DNA from: Planctomycetota bacterium
Lineage (GTDB): Bacteria > Planctomycetota > UBA1135 > GCA-002686595
Reading direction: 5' to 3'
Assembly: GCA_002686265.1 (NCBI GenBank)
Contig: NZBA01000024.1
Coordinates: 1-64,000, forward strand
Length of the DNA: 64,000 bases
Part shown: positions 17,801-26,693 of the stretch, piece by piece
How the letters are laid out: every line of letters starts with the position of its first letter
How positions within the stretch are numbered: position 1 is the stretch's first letter
Notes under the pieces: generated by a model
The model's database searches: none
Seen by the model: the letters and a program-made list of their open reading frames with translations, nothing else
What the model was told of the DNA's origin: nothing
Made by a program: the position numbers and the translations under genes

Positions 17801-20800
17801 CGGCCATGGTCAGGCCCAAGCCGCCCAACCCGCCGGTGATCAAGACCACGCCGCCGGGGCGCAGGGCGGGGGAGGAATCGTCGGGCGCGGGCTCGCAGCG
17901 CCGATAGTCCAGCTCCCAGCGCTCACGGCCGCGCCGGGCGACGGTGCGGGTGCCGGGCGCGGCTGCGACCTCCTCCTCGATTCCCGCCAGCAGGGCGTCG
18001 TGATCGATGGGCGTGCTCTTGCGGGCGAAGAGGCCGCGCGCGCGCGGCGCTTCCAGGTCGAGGTCGATGCTGGCGCAGGTGACGCTCGGCAGCTCGCGGG
18101 GGATGACTTTGCAGGGACCGAGCAGGGTGGCCTTCTCGGGGTAGGGGACGGGTTCGTCGTTCACCTGCTGCATCCCGTTGGTGAAGACGTCCAGGTGCAA
18201 TCCGGCGCTGAGGTTGTGCTCCGCCACGGCCTGGGCCAGGAAGAACAGGCTGTAGAAACCGTTCTCCTGCGTGCGGTGGAAGAAGTTCGAGCCCGGGCGA
18301 AAGCCCTCGTCGGCGGTCAGCGACCAGAAGTGGGCGATGCGTGTCGGTGTGCGTCCCGAAGAGATGACGTCGGCCAGCAGGCGGTCGTAGCCCGCACGAC
18401 CGTGCTCGGGGGGCAGGACGTACTCGGTATCGGATAGCTGGGCGTAGGCGTCGCCGGCGCGCACGGCCAGGACCGTGTCACCACGGGCGGTCAAGCGCTC
18501 GGCGAGGGCCGAGCCCAGGCCCGCTTCGTCGAGGAACACGAGCCAGGTGGGCTGATCGATCGGCGTTTCGCGCTCGGGAGGTTCGCAACGGCTCCAGAAG
18601 GGCTCCTCGAACCAGTCGTCGAACGCCTCCAGGCGCGTTGCTTCCACCCCCTCGGCCACCGGCGCGCCCGACCGTTCCTGCGCCTCGATCCAGTAGGATT
18701 GGTGCTGGAACGGGTAGGTCGGCAGGGAGACGCGCCTGCGGCGCTCGTCCCCACGCGCCGCGGTCGGCTCGACCTTCACGCCGCAGGCCCACAGGCGCCC
18801 GAGGGTCGTGAGCAGGTAGGCGTCGTCGGCGACCTGCTCCTCGGGGTGGCGCATGGAGGGCAGCACGCGGCGACTCGGCCCGGCGTCGTCGTGCTGCCGC
18901 GCGAGGGAGGAGAGGGTGTTTCCCGGTCCCACCTCGAGCAGCACCCGCACGGGATCGGCGAGCAGGGCTCCGATGCCGTCGGCGAAGCGTACGGTCCCGC
19001 GCAGGTGCCGCACCCAGTAGTCGGGATCGACTGCCTCCCCGTCGCTGATCCAGGTGCCGGTCAGGTTGGAGACGAAGGGGATCGTCGGCGGCGAGAGCTC
19101 GATGCCGCGCAGGTAGTCGCCGAACTCCTCGAGGATCGGGTCCACCAGGCGCGAGTGGGCGGCGATCGCGATCTGCACCCGGCTGGCGTCCACATCGGCA
19201 TCCTCCAGCCTGCGCTCGAGTGCATCGAGGGCCTCGCGCGAGCCCGAGGCGACGCAGTTGGACGGAGCGTTGATCGTGGCCAGGTCCAGCTCCTCGCCCA
19301 GCATCGCGCGCAGCTCCTCGGGGGGTACCGAGACGCTCAGCATCCCGCCCTCGGGGACGCGCTCGAACAGGCGCCCGCGGAGCTCCACTAGCCCCAGCGT
19401 GTCGCTGAACGACATCACTCCCGCCACGCAGGCGGCGGTGTTCTCGCCCATGCTGTGGCCGATCATGGCCGTCGGCTCGACGCCCCGCTCCATCCAGAGT
19501 CGGGCCAGGGCGAACTCGAGCACGAACAGGGCCGGGAGCTGGAGGGATGGGCGCACCAGCTGGCGGCGGATCTCCTCCTCGGCGAGTTTCGAGCGGAACA
19601 GGAGCTCGAAGAGGTCGGTTCCCGTGCGCTGGCGGAGCTCGCCGAAGCCGCGCTCGACCTGCTCGCGGAATACAGACTCGGTTTCGAACAAGTCCTGTCC
19701 CATGCGCGGGTGCTGGGCGCCGCCGCCGGGGAACAGGAAAGCCACCGAGCCACCGGTCTGAGGGCGACGGAGGGTGAACACGCGGCGCGGGTCGCCCGTG
19801 GTCAAGAGCCGTCCCGCCTCTTCGCGGTCGGCGCAGGCCAAGACGCGGCGGTGCTCGAAGACCCGCCGTCCTTCGCGCAGGGTGAACGCCACGTCGGCGA
19901 GGTCCTGCTCGGGGTGCGCCTCGAGGTGCTCGGCCAGGCGTCGCGAGGCGTCGTCGAGGGCGGCGCGCGAGGTCGCCGAAAGCACCAGGAGCTCGTGGGG
20001 CCGTTCCACCGGCGTCGTGGGCGGGAGCTGCGGGGCCTCCTCGAGGATCACGTGGGCGTTGGTTCCGCCCACGCCGAGGGAGGTGACCCCCGCCCTGCGT
20101 GGGCTCGCTCCCGCGCTCCACTCGCGCAGCTGGGTGTTGACGGAGAAGGGCGAGCGTTCGAAGTCGATGGCGGGGTTGGGCGCCTCGAAGTTCAGGCTCG
20201 GCGGGAGCTGACGGTGGTAGAGCGCAAGGCTGGCCTTGATCAGGCTGGCGACTCCCGCGGCAGTATCGAGGTGCCCGATGTTGCCCTTGACCGAGCCGAT
20301 GGCGCAGGTGCCGACGCAGTCGGAGCTACCCCGAAAGGCGGCCGTGAGGGCCGCGATCTCGATCGGGTCGCCGACCGGCGTGCCAGTCCCGTGGCACTCG
20401 ACCAGGCCGATCGTGTCGGCATCGACCTCGGCCACCGTGAGGGCTTCACAGATCGCCTGGGCCTGGCCGTCGACGCTCGGAGCGAGGTAGCCGATCTTCC
20501 CGGCGCCGTCGTTGTTGACGGCGCTGCCTTTGATCACGGCGTAGATGCGGTCGCCGTCGGCCAGCGCCTCGTTTGCCCGGCGCAGGACCACGACGCCCAC
20601 GCCGCTGCCGAAGACCGTCCCCTGTGAACGGTGGTCGAAGGGACGGCAGTGGCCGTCGGGCGAGAGGATCTCGCCCTCGGAGTAGAGGTAGCCGCGCCCG
20701 TGGGGGATCTCGATCGTCACGCCGCCGGCCAGGGCCATGTCGCACTCCCCCGAGAGCAGACTCTGGGAGGCGCTATGGATCGCCACCAGGGATGTGGAGC

Positions 20801-21353
20801 AGGCCGTTTGGATGCTGATGCTCGGTCCGGTCAGGTTGAAAAGGTACGAGGCGCGGGTCGCGAGAAAGTCCTTGTCGTTGCCGGTGTGACGCAGGAGAAA
20901 AAGCCCGACCGAGCGCACCAGCTCTGGGTTCGAGAGCAGGTGGAACATGAAGTAGCCGCCCATCCCGCAGCCGGCGAAGACTCCGACCGGTCCGTCGAAG
21001 GTCGCCGGCGGGTGGGCGGCGTCCTCGAGCGCCTCCCAGGTGCACTCGAGGAAGTGGCGGTGCTGGGGATCGACGATCGCCGCCTCCTTGGGGCTGAAGC
21101 CGAAGAACTCCGGGTCGAAGTCCGCCAGCCCTTCGAGTGGGGCGCAGCGTCGAACGTAGTTCCGCTCCGCGAGCTCCTCGGGGGCGACGCCCGCGGCCAG
21201 GAGTTGCTCCTCGCTCAGGGTGCGCACGCTCTCTACTCCCTCGCTCACGTTCTTCCAGAACTGCTCGGGATCTCTCGCTCCGGGCACGCGCAGGGCCATG
21301 CCGACGATCGCGATGTCGTTCTCGGACGCTGGATGGGAGGGAGTCTCGGGCAT
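14898..21353 (-). CDS. Type I modular polyketide synthase KS-AT-KR-DH-ACP-TE
   Basis: A 2151-residue single-module synthase. KS: 12-440 with Cys185 (TACSTSL), His321 (ECHGTGT) and His361 (GNIGHLD). AT: about 538-830 with Ser634 in IGHSMGEN; the specificity segment reads AAHS, malonyl being my guess. KR: structural part about 925-1150, catalytic part 1165-1365 with ITGGLGGLG, a VDD motif suggesting B-type, and Tyr1333. DH: 1388-1675 with His1421 (EHRTATGHALLPG) and Asp1593 (HPALLDIATG); it follows KR rather than preceding it, the reverse of the common order. ACP: Ser1813 in DLGGHSL. TE: about 1885-2140 with Ser1956 (GGFSGGG) and His2118 (PGDHDS). It starts 9 bases after the NRPS stop, and the terminal TE implies release of the product here. 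Confidence 0.95.
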   Translation of the reverse strand: MPETPSHPASENDIAIVGMALRVPGARDPEQFWKNVSEGVESVRTLSEEQLLAAGVAPEELAERNYVRRCAPLEGLADFDPEFFGFSPKEAAIVDPQHRHFLECTWEALEDAAHPPATFDGPVGVFAGCGMGGYFMFHLLSNPELVRSVGLFLLRHTGNDKDFLATRASYLFNLTGPSISIQTACSTSLVAIHSASQSLLSGECDMALAGGVTIEIPHGRGYLYSEGEILSPDGHCRPFDHRSQGTVFGSGVGVVVLRRANEALADGDRIYAVIKGSAVNNDGAGKIGYLAPSVDGQAQAICEALTVAEVDADTIGLVECHGTGTPVGDPIEIAALTAAFRGSSDCVGTCAIGSVKGNIGHLDTAAGVASLIKASLALYHRQLPPSLNFEAPNPAIDFERSPFSVNTQLREWSAGASPRRAGVTSLGVGGTNAHVILEEAPQLPPTTPVERPHELLVLSATSRAALDDASRRLAEHLEAHPEQDLADVAFTLREGRRVFEHRRVLACADREEAGRLLTTGDPRRVFTLRRPQTGGSVAFLFPGGGAQHPRMGQDLFETESVFREQVERGFGELRQRTGTDLFELLFRSKLAEEEIRRQLVRPSLQLPALFVLEFALARLWMERGVEPTAMIGHSMGENTAACVAGVMSFSDTLGLVELRGRLFERVPEGGMLSVSVPPEELRAMLGEELDLATINAPSNCVASGSREALDALERRLEDADVDASRVQIAIAAHSRLVDPILEEFGDYLRGIELSPPTIPFVSNLTGTWISDGEAVDPDYWVRHLRGTVRFADGIGALLADPVRVLLEVGPGNTLSSLARQHDDAGPSRRVLPSMRHPEEQVADDAYLLTTLGRLWACGVKVEPTAARGDERRRRVSLPTYPFQHQSYWIEAQERSGAPVAEGVEATRLEAFDDWFEEPFWSRCEPPERETPIDQPTWLVFLDEAGLGSALAERLTARGDTVLAVRAGDAYAQLSDTEYVLPPEHGRAGYDRLLADVISSGRTPTRIAHFWSLTADEGFRPGSNFFHRTQENGFYSLFFLAQAVAEHNLSAGLHLDVFTNGMQQVNDEPVPYPEKATLLGPCKVIPRELPSVTCASIDLDLEAPRARGLFARKSTPIDHDALLAGIEEEVAAAPGTRTVARRGRERWELDYRRCEPAPDDSSPALRPGGVVLITGGLGGLGLTMAEHLARTSQARLALLGRSSLPPREEWAARARAGHATDPVGRTLQRILAIEELGAEVLPLAADVTDQEAMRSALAQVRRRFGRLDGVLHLAGVVDDQLLSLKSQRDVERVFAPKIHGTLVLDRLLARERLDFFVLFSSTSAVIAPVGQVDYVAANAFLNAFARSRADRRGTRTVAIDWGIWKDVGMAARALAPPERAVEETGPLGTPHPLLDARAHDDHGRTVLIADYRTDTHWVLDEHRTATGHALLPGTAYIELARAALAECGERGPFELHDLFFFRALEVGEGETRAVRVRLIPDERGYTFEVQSSRVLRDGRRGWETHAQAQCALGKLEPPPSVPLSEIDDRCRASRSPVDETGLRTAQEEHLAFGPRWRVLHQASYGCGEALGLLELHPEFSADLESLPLHPALLDIATGFAMDLIDGYEYGKSLWVPVSYERLSFFAPLARTIRSWVRIRPDATGPEGFARFDVTLCTLGGEVLVEVRGLLLKRLDASTDLAHSPPPNPADLEIEEVASAAGAPLSPAERILRENHSQGILAQEGVRALERVLAMPRPSEVVVSSIALPALVEQVDSLARKGDQEQTRFARPALESDYVEPRDEVERTLVGFWEELLGVDAVGVRDSFFDLGGHSLIAVRLFARLKKAYDAEFPISLLFEAPTIEACAEHVHARIGARKTDGAPDEPRTRFAHLIPMHEGEAGEGTPFFLVAGMFGNVLNLRHLAYLIGEERAFYGLQARGVYGDHEPHDDFEEMARVYIDEMRAVQPEGPYLLGGFSGGGITAYEIARQLREAGQEVALLALLDTPLPQAEPLTLSDKLMLHLQRLRREGAGYVTSWISDRIEWERAQRGARSNGVAHAPADPLAFNNDGVEAAFRLALTRYQLRPCEGAITLFRPRLDNAYDVGRGRYLTAGRDFVYHDNGWGRHAPRVEVHEVPGDHDSMVLEPNVRALAARLQACIAAAGSECGERPVS

Positions 21354-21362
21354 CTTCTCCGT

Positions 21363-24300
21363 CTAGGTTTCCTGAGCCCGACGTCCGCGGCGTCGCCGCA
21401 CGGCATCACGGCGTTTGAGCCCTCGGTCGGCGCCCGCCCGCGTGGCCCCCGGTTCGTCCTCGGTGCCGAGGTAGTCGGCTAGGGAGCGCACGGTGGGGAA
21501 TCGGTAGAGGTCGGTCAACTCCACGGGCCGCGACACCTTCTCGCGCAGGGAGCGGTGCACTTGGACGACGAGCAGCGAGTGGCCGCCGATGTCGAAGAAG
21601 TTGTCATCCACCCCGACCTGCTCGCGGCGCAGGACCGATCTCCAGATCTCGGCGAGGGTGGCCTCGAGGCCTTCCTCGGGCGCGACGAAGACCGCCTCGG
21701 CTGCGCCACCGAGCTCGCCCGGAGGGGGAAGCACCTTGCGGTCGATCTTCCCGTTGGGTGTCAGCGGCAGGCGATCGAGGGGGACGAAGTGCGTCGGCAG
21801 CATGTACTCGGGCAGGCTTCTGCTCAGGGCCTCGCGCAACTCGCCCACGTCGGCTCCCGCGGCGGGTGTGTGGTAGGCGACGATGCGCTGGTCTCCCGGC
21901 GCGTCCTCGCGGACGATCACGGCGCAGGATTCAACCGTCTCCTGCCGCCCGAGTACGGCCTCGATCTCGCCGAGCTCGATGCGGTGCCCGCGCACCTTGA
22001 CCTGGTGGTCGGTGCGGCCGAGGAACTCGACCACGCCGTCGGGGCGGTAGCGCGCCCGATCGCCGGTGCGATACATGCGCCGCGTGCCCCCGTCCGGGCT
22101 CGAATCCCCGACGAAGGGGTCGGGGACGAAGCGCTCGGCGGTCAGCTCCGGGCGGTCGAGATAGCCGCGGACCACGCCGTCCCCGCCGATGTACAGCTCG
22201 CCGGGGACCCCGACGGGTACCGGCTGGAGGCCGTCGTCGAGGATGTACAGGCGCGTGTTGGCGATCGGCCGGCCGATCGGCACCGCCTCCTCGGTACCGC
22301 TGAGTGACTGGGTTGCCGACCAAATCGTGGTCTCGGTCGGCCCGTACATGTTGGTCAAGGTGCCCTCGAGCGAGTCGCCGAGGTCCGCGGCCAACGGCGC
22401 CGGCAAGGCCTCCCCGCCGACCAGCAGGTGCTCCAGGCCGGCGAGGGCCGCCCGTGACTCGGTGTGGTCGAGCAGCATGCGTGCCATGGACGGCGTGCAC
22501 TGCAAGTGGGTCACGCCGTGGCGCGCGACGAGCGAGGGGAGCGAGTCATCCCGTCCGTTCGACGCGGCGCTGGCTGCGGCTACCCCGCCGGCCGGCTGGA
22601 CCGCCTCGCGCAGGCGCGCGAGGGCGGGCAGGGAGGCCAGCACGACGTCGGTTGGCAGGCCGTAGTCGACCAGGCAGCCGACCTCGTCGACGCCGATCGC
22701 CTTCAACTGGTCGATGCGTTCGACGCACGACTCGGGCGTGCCGAAAAGACCGCTGGAATCGAAGTAGCGCAGGAAGGCGTTCTCCAGGATCGCCTCGGCC
22801 TCCTCGCCGGTCAGGCTCTCGACGTCGATGTCGACGACCGGTGCATCGACCCCGCCGGGGCGCTTGAAGGCCGGGAAGGTCCAGGCGAACTTCTTGACCA
22901 GATCCACGGCGCTGCCGAGGTAGGCCTTCATCGGGCCGCGCACGAGCTCGCGCACTTCGTCGATGTCCTCGCCGATGAAGGTGTGCAGCATCAGCGTGAC
23001 GGTGAACGCCTCGGGATCGTGGCCGTGGGCTGCCAGGGACTCGCGGTAGGAGCGGATCTTCTCCGCCACCTCCTCGAGGGGCTGGCCGAGCAGGTGGGTC
23101 AGGAGGTGCGCGCCGATCTCGCCGGCGCGCTCGTAGGTATCGGGATTGCCGGCGGTGGTGAGCCAGATCGGCAGCTCGGGTTGGATCGGGCGCGGGTAGG
23201 TCACGCGCTCGATCGCCTCGCCCTCGGGGCCGGGGAACTGGAGCGCTTCTCCGCGCCACAGACGGCGGATGGTCTCGATGTCGCGGAACATGCACTCGCG
23301 ATTGTCCGCGTAGTTCTCCGGGCGCAGGACGAAGTCGTGGGGTTGCCAGCCGGCGGCGATCCCCAGGCCCGCCCGGCCCTCGGAGAGGTTGTCGACCACG
23401 GCCCACTCCTCGGCGATCCGCAGCGGGTGGTGCAGGGGTGCCACACAGCTCCCCGAGCGGATGCCGACCCGCTCGGTCACCGCCGCCACGGCGGCGCTGA
23501 GGAGCGACGAGTTGGGGTAGGGCCCGCCGAAGGCGTGGAAGTGGCGCTCGGGGGTCCAGACCGAGGAGAAACCGTGGTTGTCGGCGAAGCGCGCCGATTC
23601 GAGCAGGAGCTCGTACTTCTTGCGCCCCTGTCCCGCGTCGTTGCCCCACAGGAACATGGCGAAGTCGATCCCGCGTTCGGGGGCGCCGGAGCCGGAGGTC
23701 CCGCCGTCGGCGTAGAGCACGACCTCGAAGCCGCGCGCGAGGGTCCACAGCAGCTCCAGTACCGAGATGTCGAAGGAGAGGCTCGTCACCGCCAGCCAAG
23801 TGCCCGGCGGATCGTGGGGGATGCGCTCGTCCATCCCGGCGAAGAAGCTCACCACGTTGCGGTGCTCGACCATGACCCCCTTGGGTTCGCCGGTCGAGCC
23901 GGAGGTGTAGATCACGTAGGCGAGGTTCGAGGCGTCTCCGGGGGCGGGGCGGTCCGCCGGTGTCGCGGCGGCGATCGCCTGCGCCTCGCCGTCGAGGCGC
24001 ACGACGCGCGCGTCGTCCGCGGGGACGGAGTCGGCCAGGGCGTCGGTCGTCAGGACCAGCGGCGCCCGTGAGTCGCGCAGCATGAAGGCCAGGCGCTCGG
24101 ACGGGTAGGAGGGGTCGAGCGGGAGATAAGCCGCACCGCACTTGAGCACGCCCAGCATGGCGACGACCAGGTCGATCGAGCGTTCGAGGTAGAGCCCCAC
24201 GAGGCGGTCGGAGCCCGCGCCCAGGGACGCGAGGTGGCTCGCGAGACGATCCGCGCGCCCGTCGAGCTCGCGATAGGTCAGACGTTCGCCGCCGAAGACG

Positions 24301-26087
24301 AGCGCGCAAGCCTCGGGCGTGCGCGCGACCTGTTCCTCGAACAGCTCGTGGACGCGCGCCTCGTGCTCGTAGTCCGCCGCGGTCGTGTTCCAGTCGACGA
24401 GGATGTGTTCGCGCTCCGCGGAGTCGAGGAGGGCGACCTGTTCGAGGGGTTGCGTCGCGTCGCGGGCCAGGCTCGTCAGGTAGTTGGCGAGCTGGGCGGC
24501 GAGGGCCTCGAGGGCCTCGCCGTGGAGGCGCTGGGGGTCGCCGATCAGGCGGCAGGTGTCTCCGGCGGGCGAGACGACGATCGAGAGCACGGCGGCCGGT
24601 CGCGGCGTCACGGAACGGGCGCCTTCGCCCACGCTGACCGCCAGTTCGAGGGGCAGTTCAGCGGCGAATTCGCCGCGCTCGGCCAGGGCCGGGGAGCGGG
24701 GCGGGAGGTCGAGCAGCCAGGATCCGCGCTCGCGCAGGGGACCCAGGCTGGCGGCCAGGGCGCCCAGGGCCTCGGCGGCTGGGGCGCGGGGATCGAGGTC
24801 CACGCGCCAGGCCATCTCGCTCGCGGCGAAGCGCGTCGCCACCGGGGAGCGCTCGGCGGCGCTCTCGTCGGCGAAGGCCAGGTCGAAGCGTGAGCGACCG
24901 TCCACGCGCCCCAGGAAGGCGGCACACGCCGCCGCCACGACGTCGGCCGGCGGCAGGTCGGGACAGGCGGCGCACAAGGTTGCGGGGATCTCGACCGGCG
25001 TGGGCTGCGCGGGGGGGTGCCCGTTGGTCGAGGCGCTCGGCGCGTGCTCGGCCTGGGGCAGCTCCAGGGGTTCGAGTTGGGACAGGTGTTCGGCCCAGTA
25101 GACCTCGCCACGGGCGAGGTGGTCGGCCAGGCGCGTCAGGTCCTCGGCTTGGCTCTCGTCGAGGGAATCGATGAGCGTGCCCTGTTCGAGTCCCAGAGCC
25201 TCGATCGCCGCGCTCATCTCGAGCTTGCGTCCGCCGAGGGTGGTCAGGTGGGGGATCGAGAGGGCGCCGTCGCCGGTTTGCACCAGGAGATCGTAGCCGC
25301 CGATCTCGAGTACCGTCCCCGCCGGCCGGCTTGCGTCGCCCTCGCGGGCTAGTGCCTTGCCGACCGCCAGAACCTGGTTGCCGTGTACCAACTTGGGCAG
25401 GCCGAGGGGGTTGCGGTAGGGACCGAAGTCCAGAGCGCGCACGAGGGCTTCGAGTTGTACCGCGGGGCGCGTCCAGTCCAAGACGCAGGCCGCGTGCGGG
25501 CGGCGGTAGCGGGCGAAGTAGGTGCGCTCGCTCGCGTCCTGGTCGCGCTCGCTCAGCGTGTCCTGGCGCAGATTGCGTGCGAGTCGCTCGAAGGAGTCGA
25601 TGGCCGCCTCGAAGCAGCGCGTGTTGAGGGTGAGAGAGGTGTCGTCGGCGGCGACCGGGAACAGCGCCTGCTCGAGGATCGCGCCGGTATCGGCGCCGGC
25701 CTCCATGCGGTGCCAGGTGACGCCGTACTCGCGCTCGCCGTTCATCAGGGCCCAGGCCGGGGCGTTCAGACCCGCGTAGCGGGGCAGGGGGCCGTCGTGG
25801 AAGTTGATCGCCCCCCGGCGCGGGAGGCGCAGGATCTCCTCGCCGATCAGGGCCAGGTGGGCGATGCTGAACAGGTAGTCGAAGGGCGCCGCGCCGAGGC
25901 GGGCGGCGAGTCCCTCATCGGGATCGACGACCTCGAGGTCACGCTCGGCCGCCCAGGCGGCGATGCGCTCGGTGGAGGTGATGATGCCCTTCACCTCGAA
26001 TCCCTCCCTGAGCAGGATCTCCCCGCACTCGATCAGGAGCGAGTCGGCCCCGATCACGAAACAGCCCGGTCCTCTTACATTGTCCAT
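21363..26087 (-). CDS. NRPS: formyltransferase, half C domain, adenylation domain split by luciferase-like monooxygenase, PCP
   Basis: A 1574-residue loading module. Residues 1-180 are a formyltransferase like Met-tRNA formyltransferase (INFHDGPLPRYAG at 94-105, GADTG at 131-135), with its C-terminal domain to about 300. Residues 325-565 resemble only the second half of a condensation domain (VYWAEHLSQLEPLELP); no HHxxxDG motif is present. The adenylation domain has YTSGSTGEPKG (727-737) and SFDISVLEL (771-779), is interrupted at about 800-1165 by an FMN-type luciferase-like monooxygenase (GIDFAMFLWGNDA start), then resumes with HLQCTPSMA, MYGPTETTIW (1248-1257), YRTGD and NGKIDR (1445-1450). 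The PCP serine is Ser1504 in DIGGHSL. The specificity residues I extract, DILQLGMIWK, are one change from the glycine code I recall (DILQLGLIWK). The tail is basic. It heads an operon with the PKS. Confidence 0.93.
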   Translation of the reverse strand: MDNVRGPGCFVIGADSLLIECGEILLREGFEVKGIITSTERIAAWAAERDLEVVDPDEGLAARLGAAPFDYLFSIAHLALIGEEILRLPRRGAINFHDGPLPRYAGLNAPAWALMNGEREYGVTWHRMEAGADTGAILEQALFPVAADDTSLTLNTRCFEAAIDSFERLARNLRQDTLSERDQDASERTYFARYRRPHAACVLDWTRPAVQLEALVRALDFGPYRNPLGLPKLVHGNQVLAVGKALAREGDASRPAGTVLEIGGYDLLVQTGDGALSIPHLTTLGGRKLEMSAAIEALGLEQGTLIDSLDESQAEDLTRLADHLARGEVYWAEHLSQLEPLELPQAEHAPSASTNGHPPAQPTPVEIPATLCAACPDLPPADVVAAACAAFLGRVDGRSRFDLAFADESAAERSPVATRFAASEMAWRVDLDPRAPAAEALGALAASLGPLRERGSWLLDLPPRSPALAERGEFAAELPLELAVSVGEGARSVTPRPAAVLSIVVSPAGDTCRLIGDPQRLHGEALEALAAQLANYLTSLARDATQPLEQVALLDSAEREHILVDWNTTAADYEHEARVHELFEEQVARTPEACALVFGGERLTYRELDGRADRLASHLASLGAGSDRLVGLYLERSIDLVVAMLGVLKCGAAYLPLDPSYPSERLAFMLRDSRAPLVLTTDALADSVPADDARVVRLDGEAQAIAAATPADRPAPGDASNLAYVIYTSGSTGEPKGVMVEHRNVVSFFAGMDERIPHDPPGTWLAVTSLSFDISVLELLWTLARGFEVVLYADGGTSGSGAPERGIDFAMFLWGNDAGQGRKKYELLLESARFADNHGFSSVWTPERHFHAFGGPYPNSSLLSAAVAAVTERVGIRSGSCVAPLHHPLRIAEEWAVVDNLSEGRAGLGIAAGWQPHDFVLRPENYADNRECMFRDIETIRRLWRGEALQFPGPEGEAIERVTYPRPIQPELPIWLTTAGNPDTYERAGEIGAHLLTHLLGQPLEEVAEKIRSYRESLAAHGHDPEAFTVTLMLHTFIGEDIDEVRELVRGPMKAYLGSAVDLVKKFAWTFPAFKRPGGVDAPVVDIDVESLTGEEAEAILENAFLRYFDSSGLFGTPESCVERIDQLKAIGVDEVGCLVDYGLPTDVVLASLPALARLREAVQPAGGVAAASAASNGRDDSLPSLVARHGVTHLQCTPSMARMLLDHTESRAALAGLEHLLVGGEALPAPLAADLGDSLEGTLTNMYGPTETTIWSATQSLSGTEEAVPIGRPIANTRLYILDDGLQPVPVGVPGELYIGGDGVVRGYLDRPELTAERFVPDPFVGDSSPDGGTRRMYRTGDRARYRPDGVVEFLGRTDHQVKVRGHRIELGEIEAVLGRQETVESCAVIVREDAPGDQRIVAYHTPAAGADVGELREALSRSLPEYMLPTHFVPLDRLPLTPNGKIDRKVLPPPGELGGAAEAVFVAPEEGLEATLAEIWRSVLRREQVGVDDNFFDIGGHSLLVVQVHRSLREKVSRPVELTDLYRFPTVRSLADYLGTEDEPGATRAGADRGLKRRDAVRRRRGRRAQET

Positions 26088-26465
26088 CGCTTGTGTCCGC
26101 CTTCGGTTGTGAGGGCCTCCGCAGGATCACGCGGACGGGATGGGGCACGGAGGCGCAGCAGCACCTCGGCGACTCTCGGTTTTTGGGAAGTCTCATTCTC
26201 TCCACCTCCTGTCGGTCGGCGAGCGACAGGCAGCAGGCCTCCAAACACGGCAGCGCCCCATTATGCCCAGGTTAGGGTCAGTTCGGGGGAGGAAACCGAC
26301 CCGAAAGGGCCGTGGAGGCGGGCAGCGGGGGAGGGGCGGCTCCGCGTGCGGGCGTCGCTTTTCCCTGGGGTGGAGCCGCCCCGTCCTGCGCTGAAGGGGT
26401 TGGCAGCCCTTCCTCGGGGGCTTTCCACCGCCCTCTGTCCGCGACCTTCATCTTCGGAGAACAGC
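26088..26465. other. Intergenic region upstream of NRPS and of small secreted ORF
   Basis: A 378-base divergent gap. A CATAAT -10-like hexamer on the minus strand (26265-26260) could drive the NRPS with a leader of about 170 bases. Inverted repeats CCTGTCG/CGACAGG (26208-26214, 26224-26230) and TTCGGG/CCCGAA (26282-26287, 26300-26305) are visible. Next to 26466 a GGAG lies 6 bases before the ATG. No gene is convincing inside. Confidence 0.4.
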
Positions 26466-26693
26466 ATGCGTGCCTCCATTTCAGCCCTGGTCCTCGGGAG
26501 CCTCGCTTCCGTCGGAATCGCCCAATCCCATCTCGAGTGGGAGCTCCCCGTCCTGCCCCCCGCGACCCCCGGGTTCGAGGCGTGCGAGAGCGGGGAACCC
26601 CCTTCGTGCGCCGTGGCGTGCAGTGCGCGCGGCGGGCGGGCTAGGATGAAGGGCGCCGGGGATCCGCCCGGCGCCGACGACCTCAGAAGATGA
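26466..26693 (+). CDS. Small possible secreted protein, overlaps sulfatase-fold gene start
   Basis: A 75-residue frame from ATG 26466 with a good upstream GGAG and a plausible signal peptide (MRASISALVLGSLASVGIAQS). Its stop overlaps the next gene's ATG as ATGA, a coupling arrangement. Against it, the second half (from about residue 45) is low-complexity and runs through a strong hairpin and a promoter-like box at 26640-26675. It may be a real short protein, the truncated start of a lost gene, or chance. No homologue is recognised. Confidence 0.4.
   Translation: MRASISALVLGSLASVGIAQSHLEWELPVLPPATPGFEACESGEPPSCAVACSARGGRARMKGAGDPPGADDLRR
26640..26675 (+). promoter_or_regulatory. -10-like box followed by a strong leader hairpin
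   Basis: GCTAGGAT (26640-26647, GNTANNNT type) is followed by a perfect 9-bp stem, GGCGCCGGG (26652-26660) with CCCGGCGCC (26667-26675) and a 6-base loop, ending 14 bases before the ATG at 26690. It could be a promoter with a structured leader, or a terminator for the small upstream frame. Confidence 0.4.
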
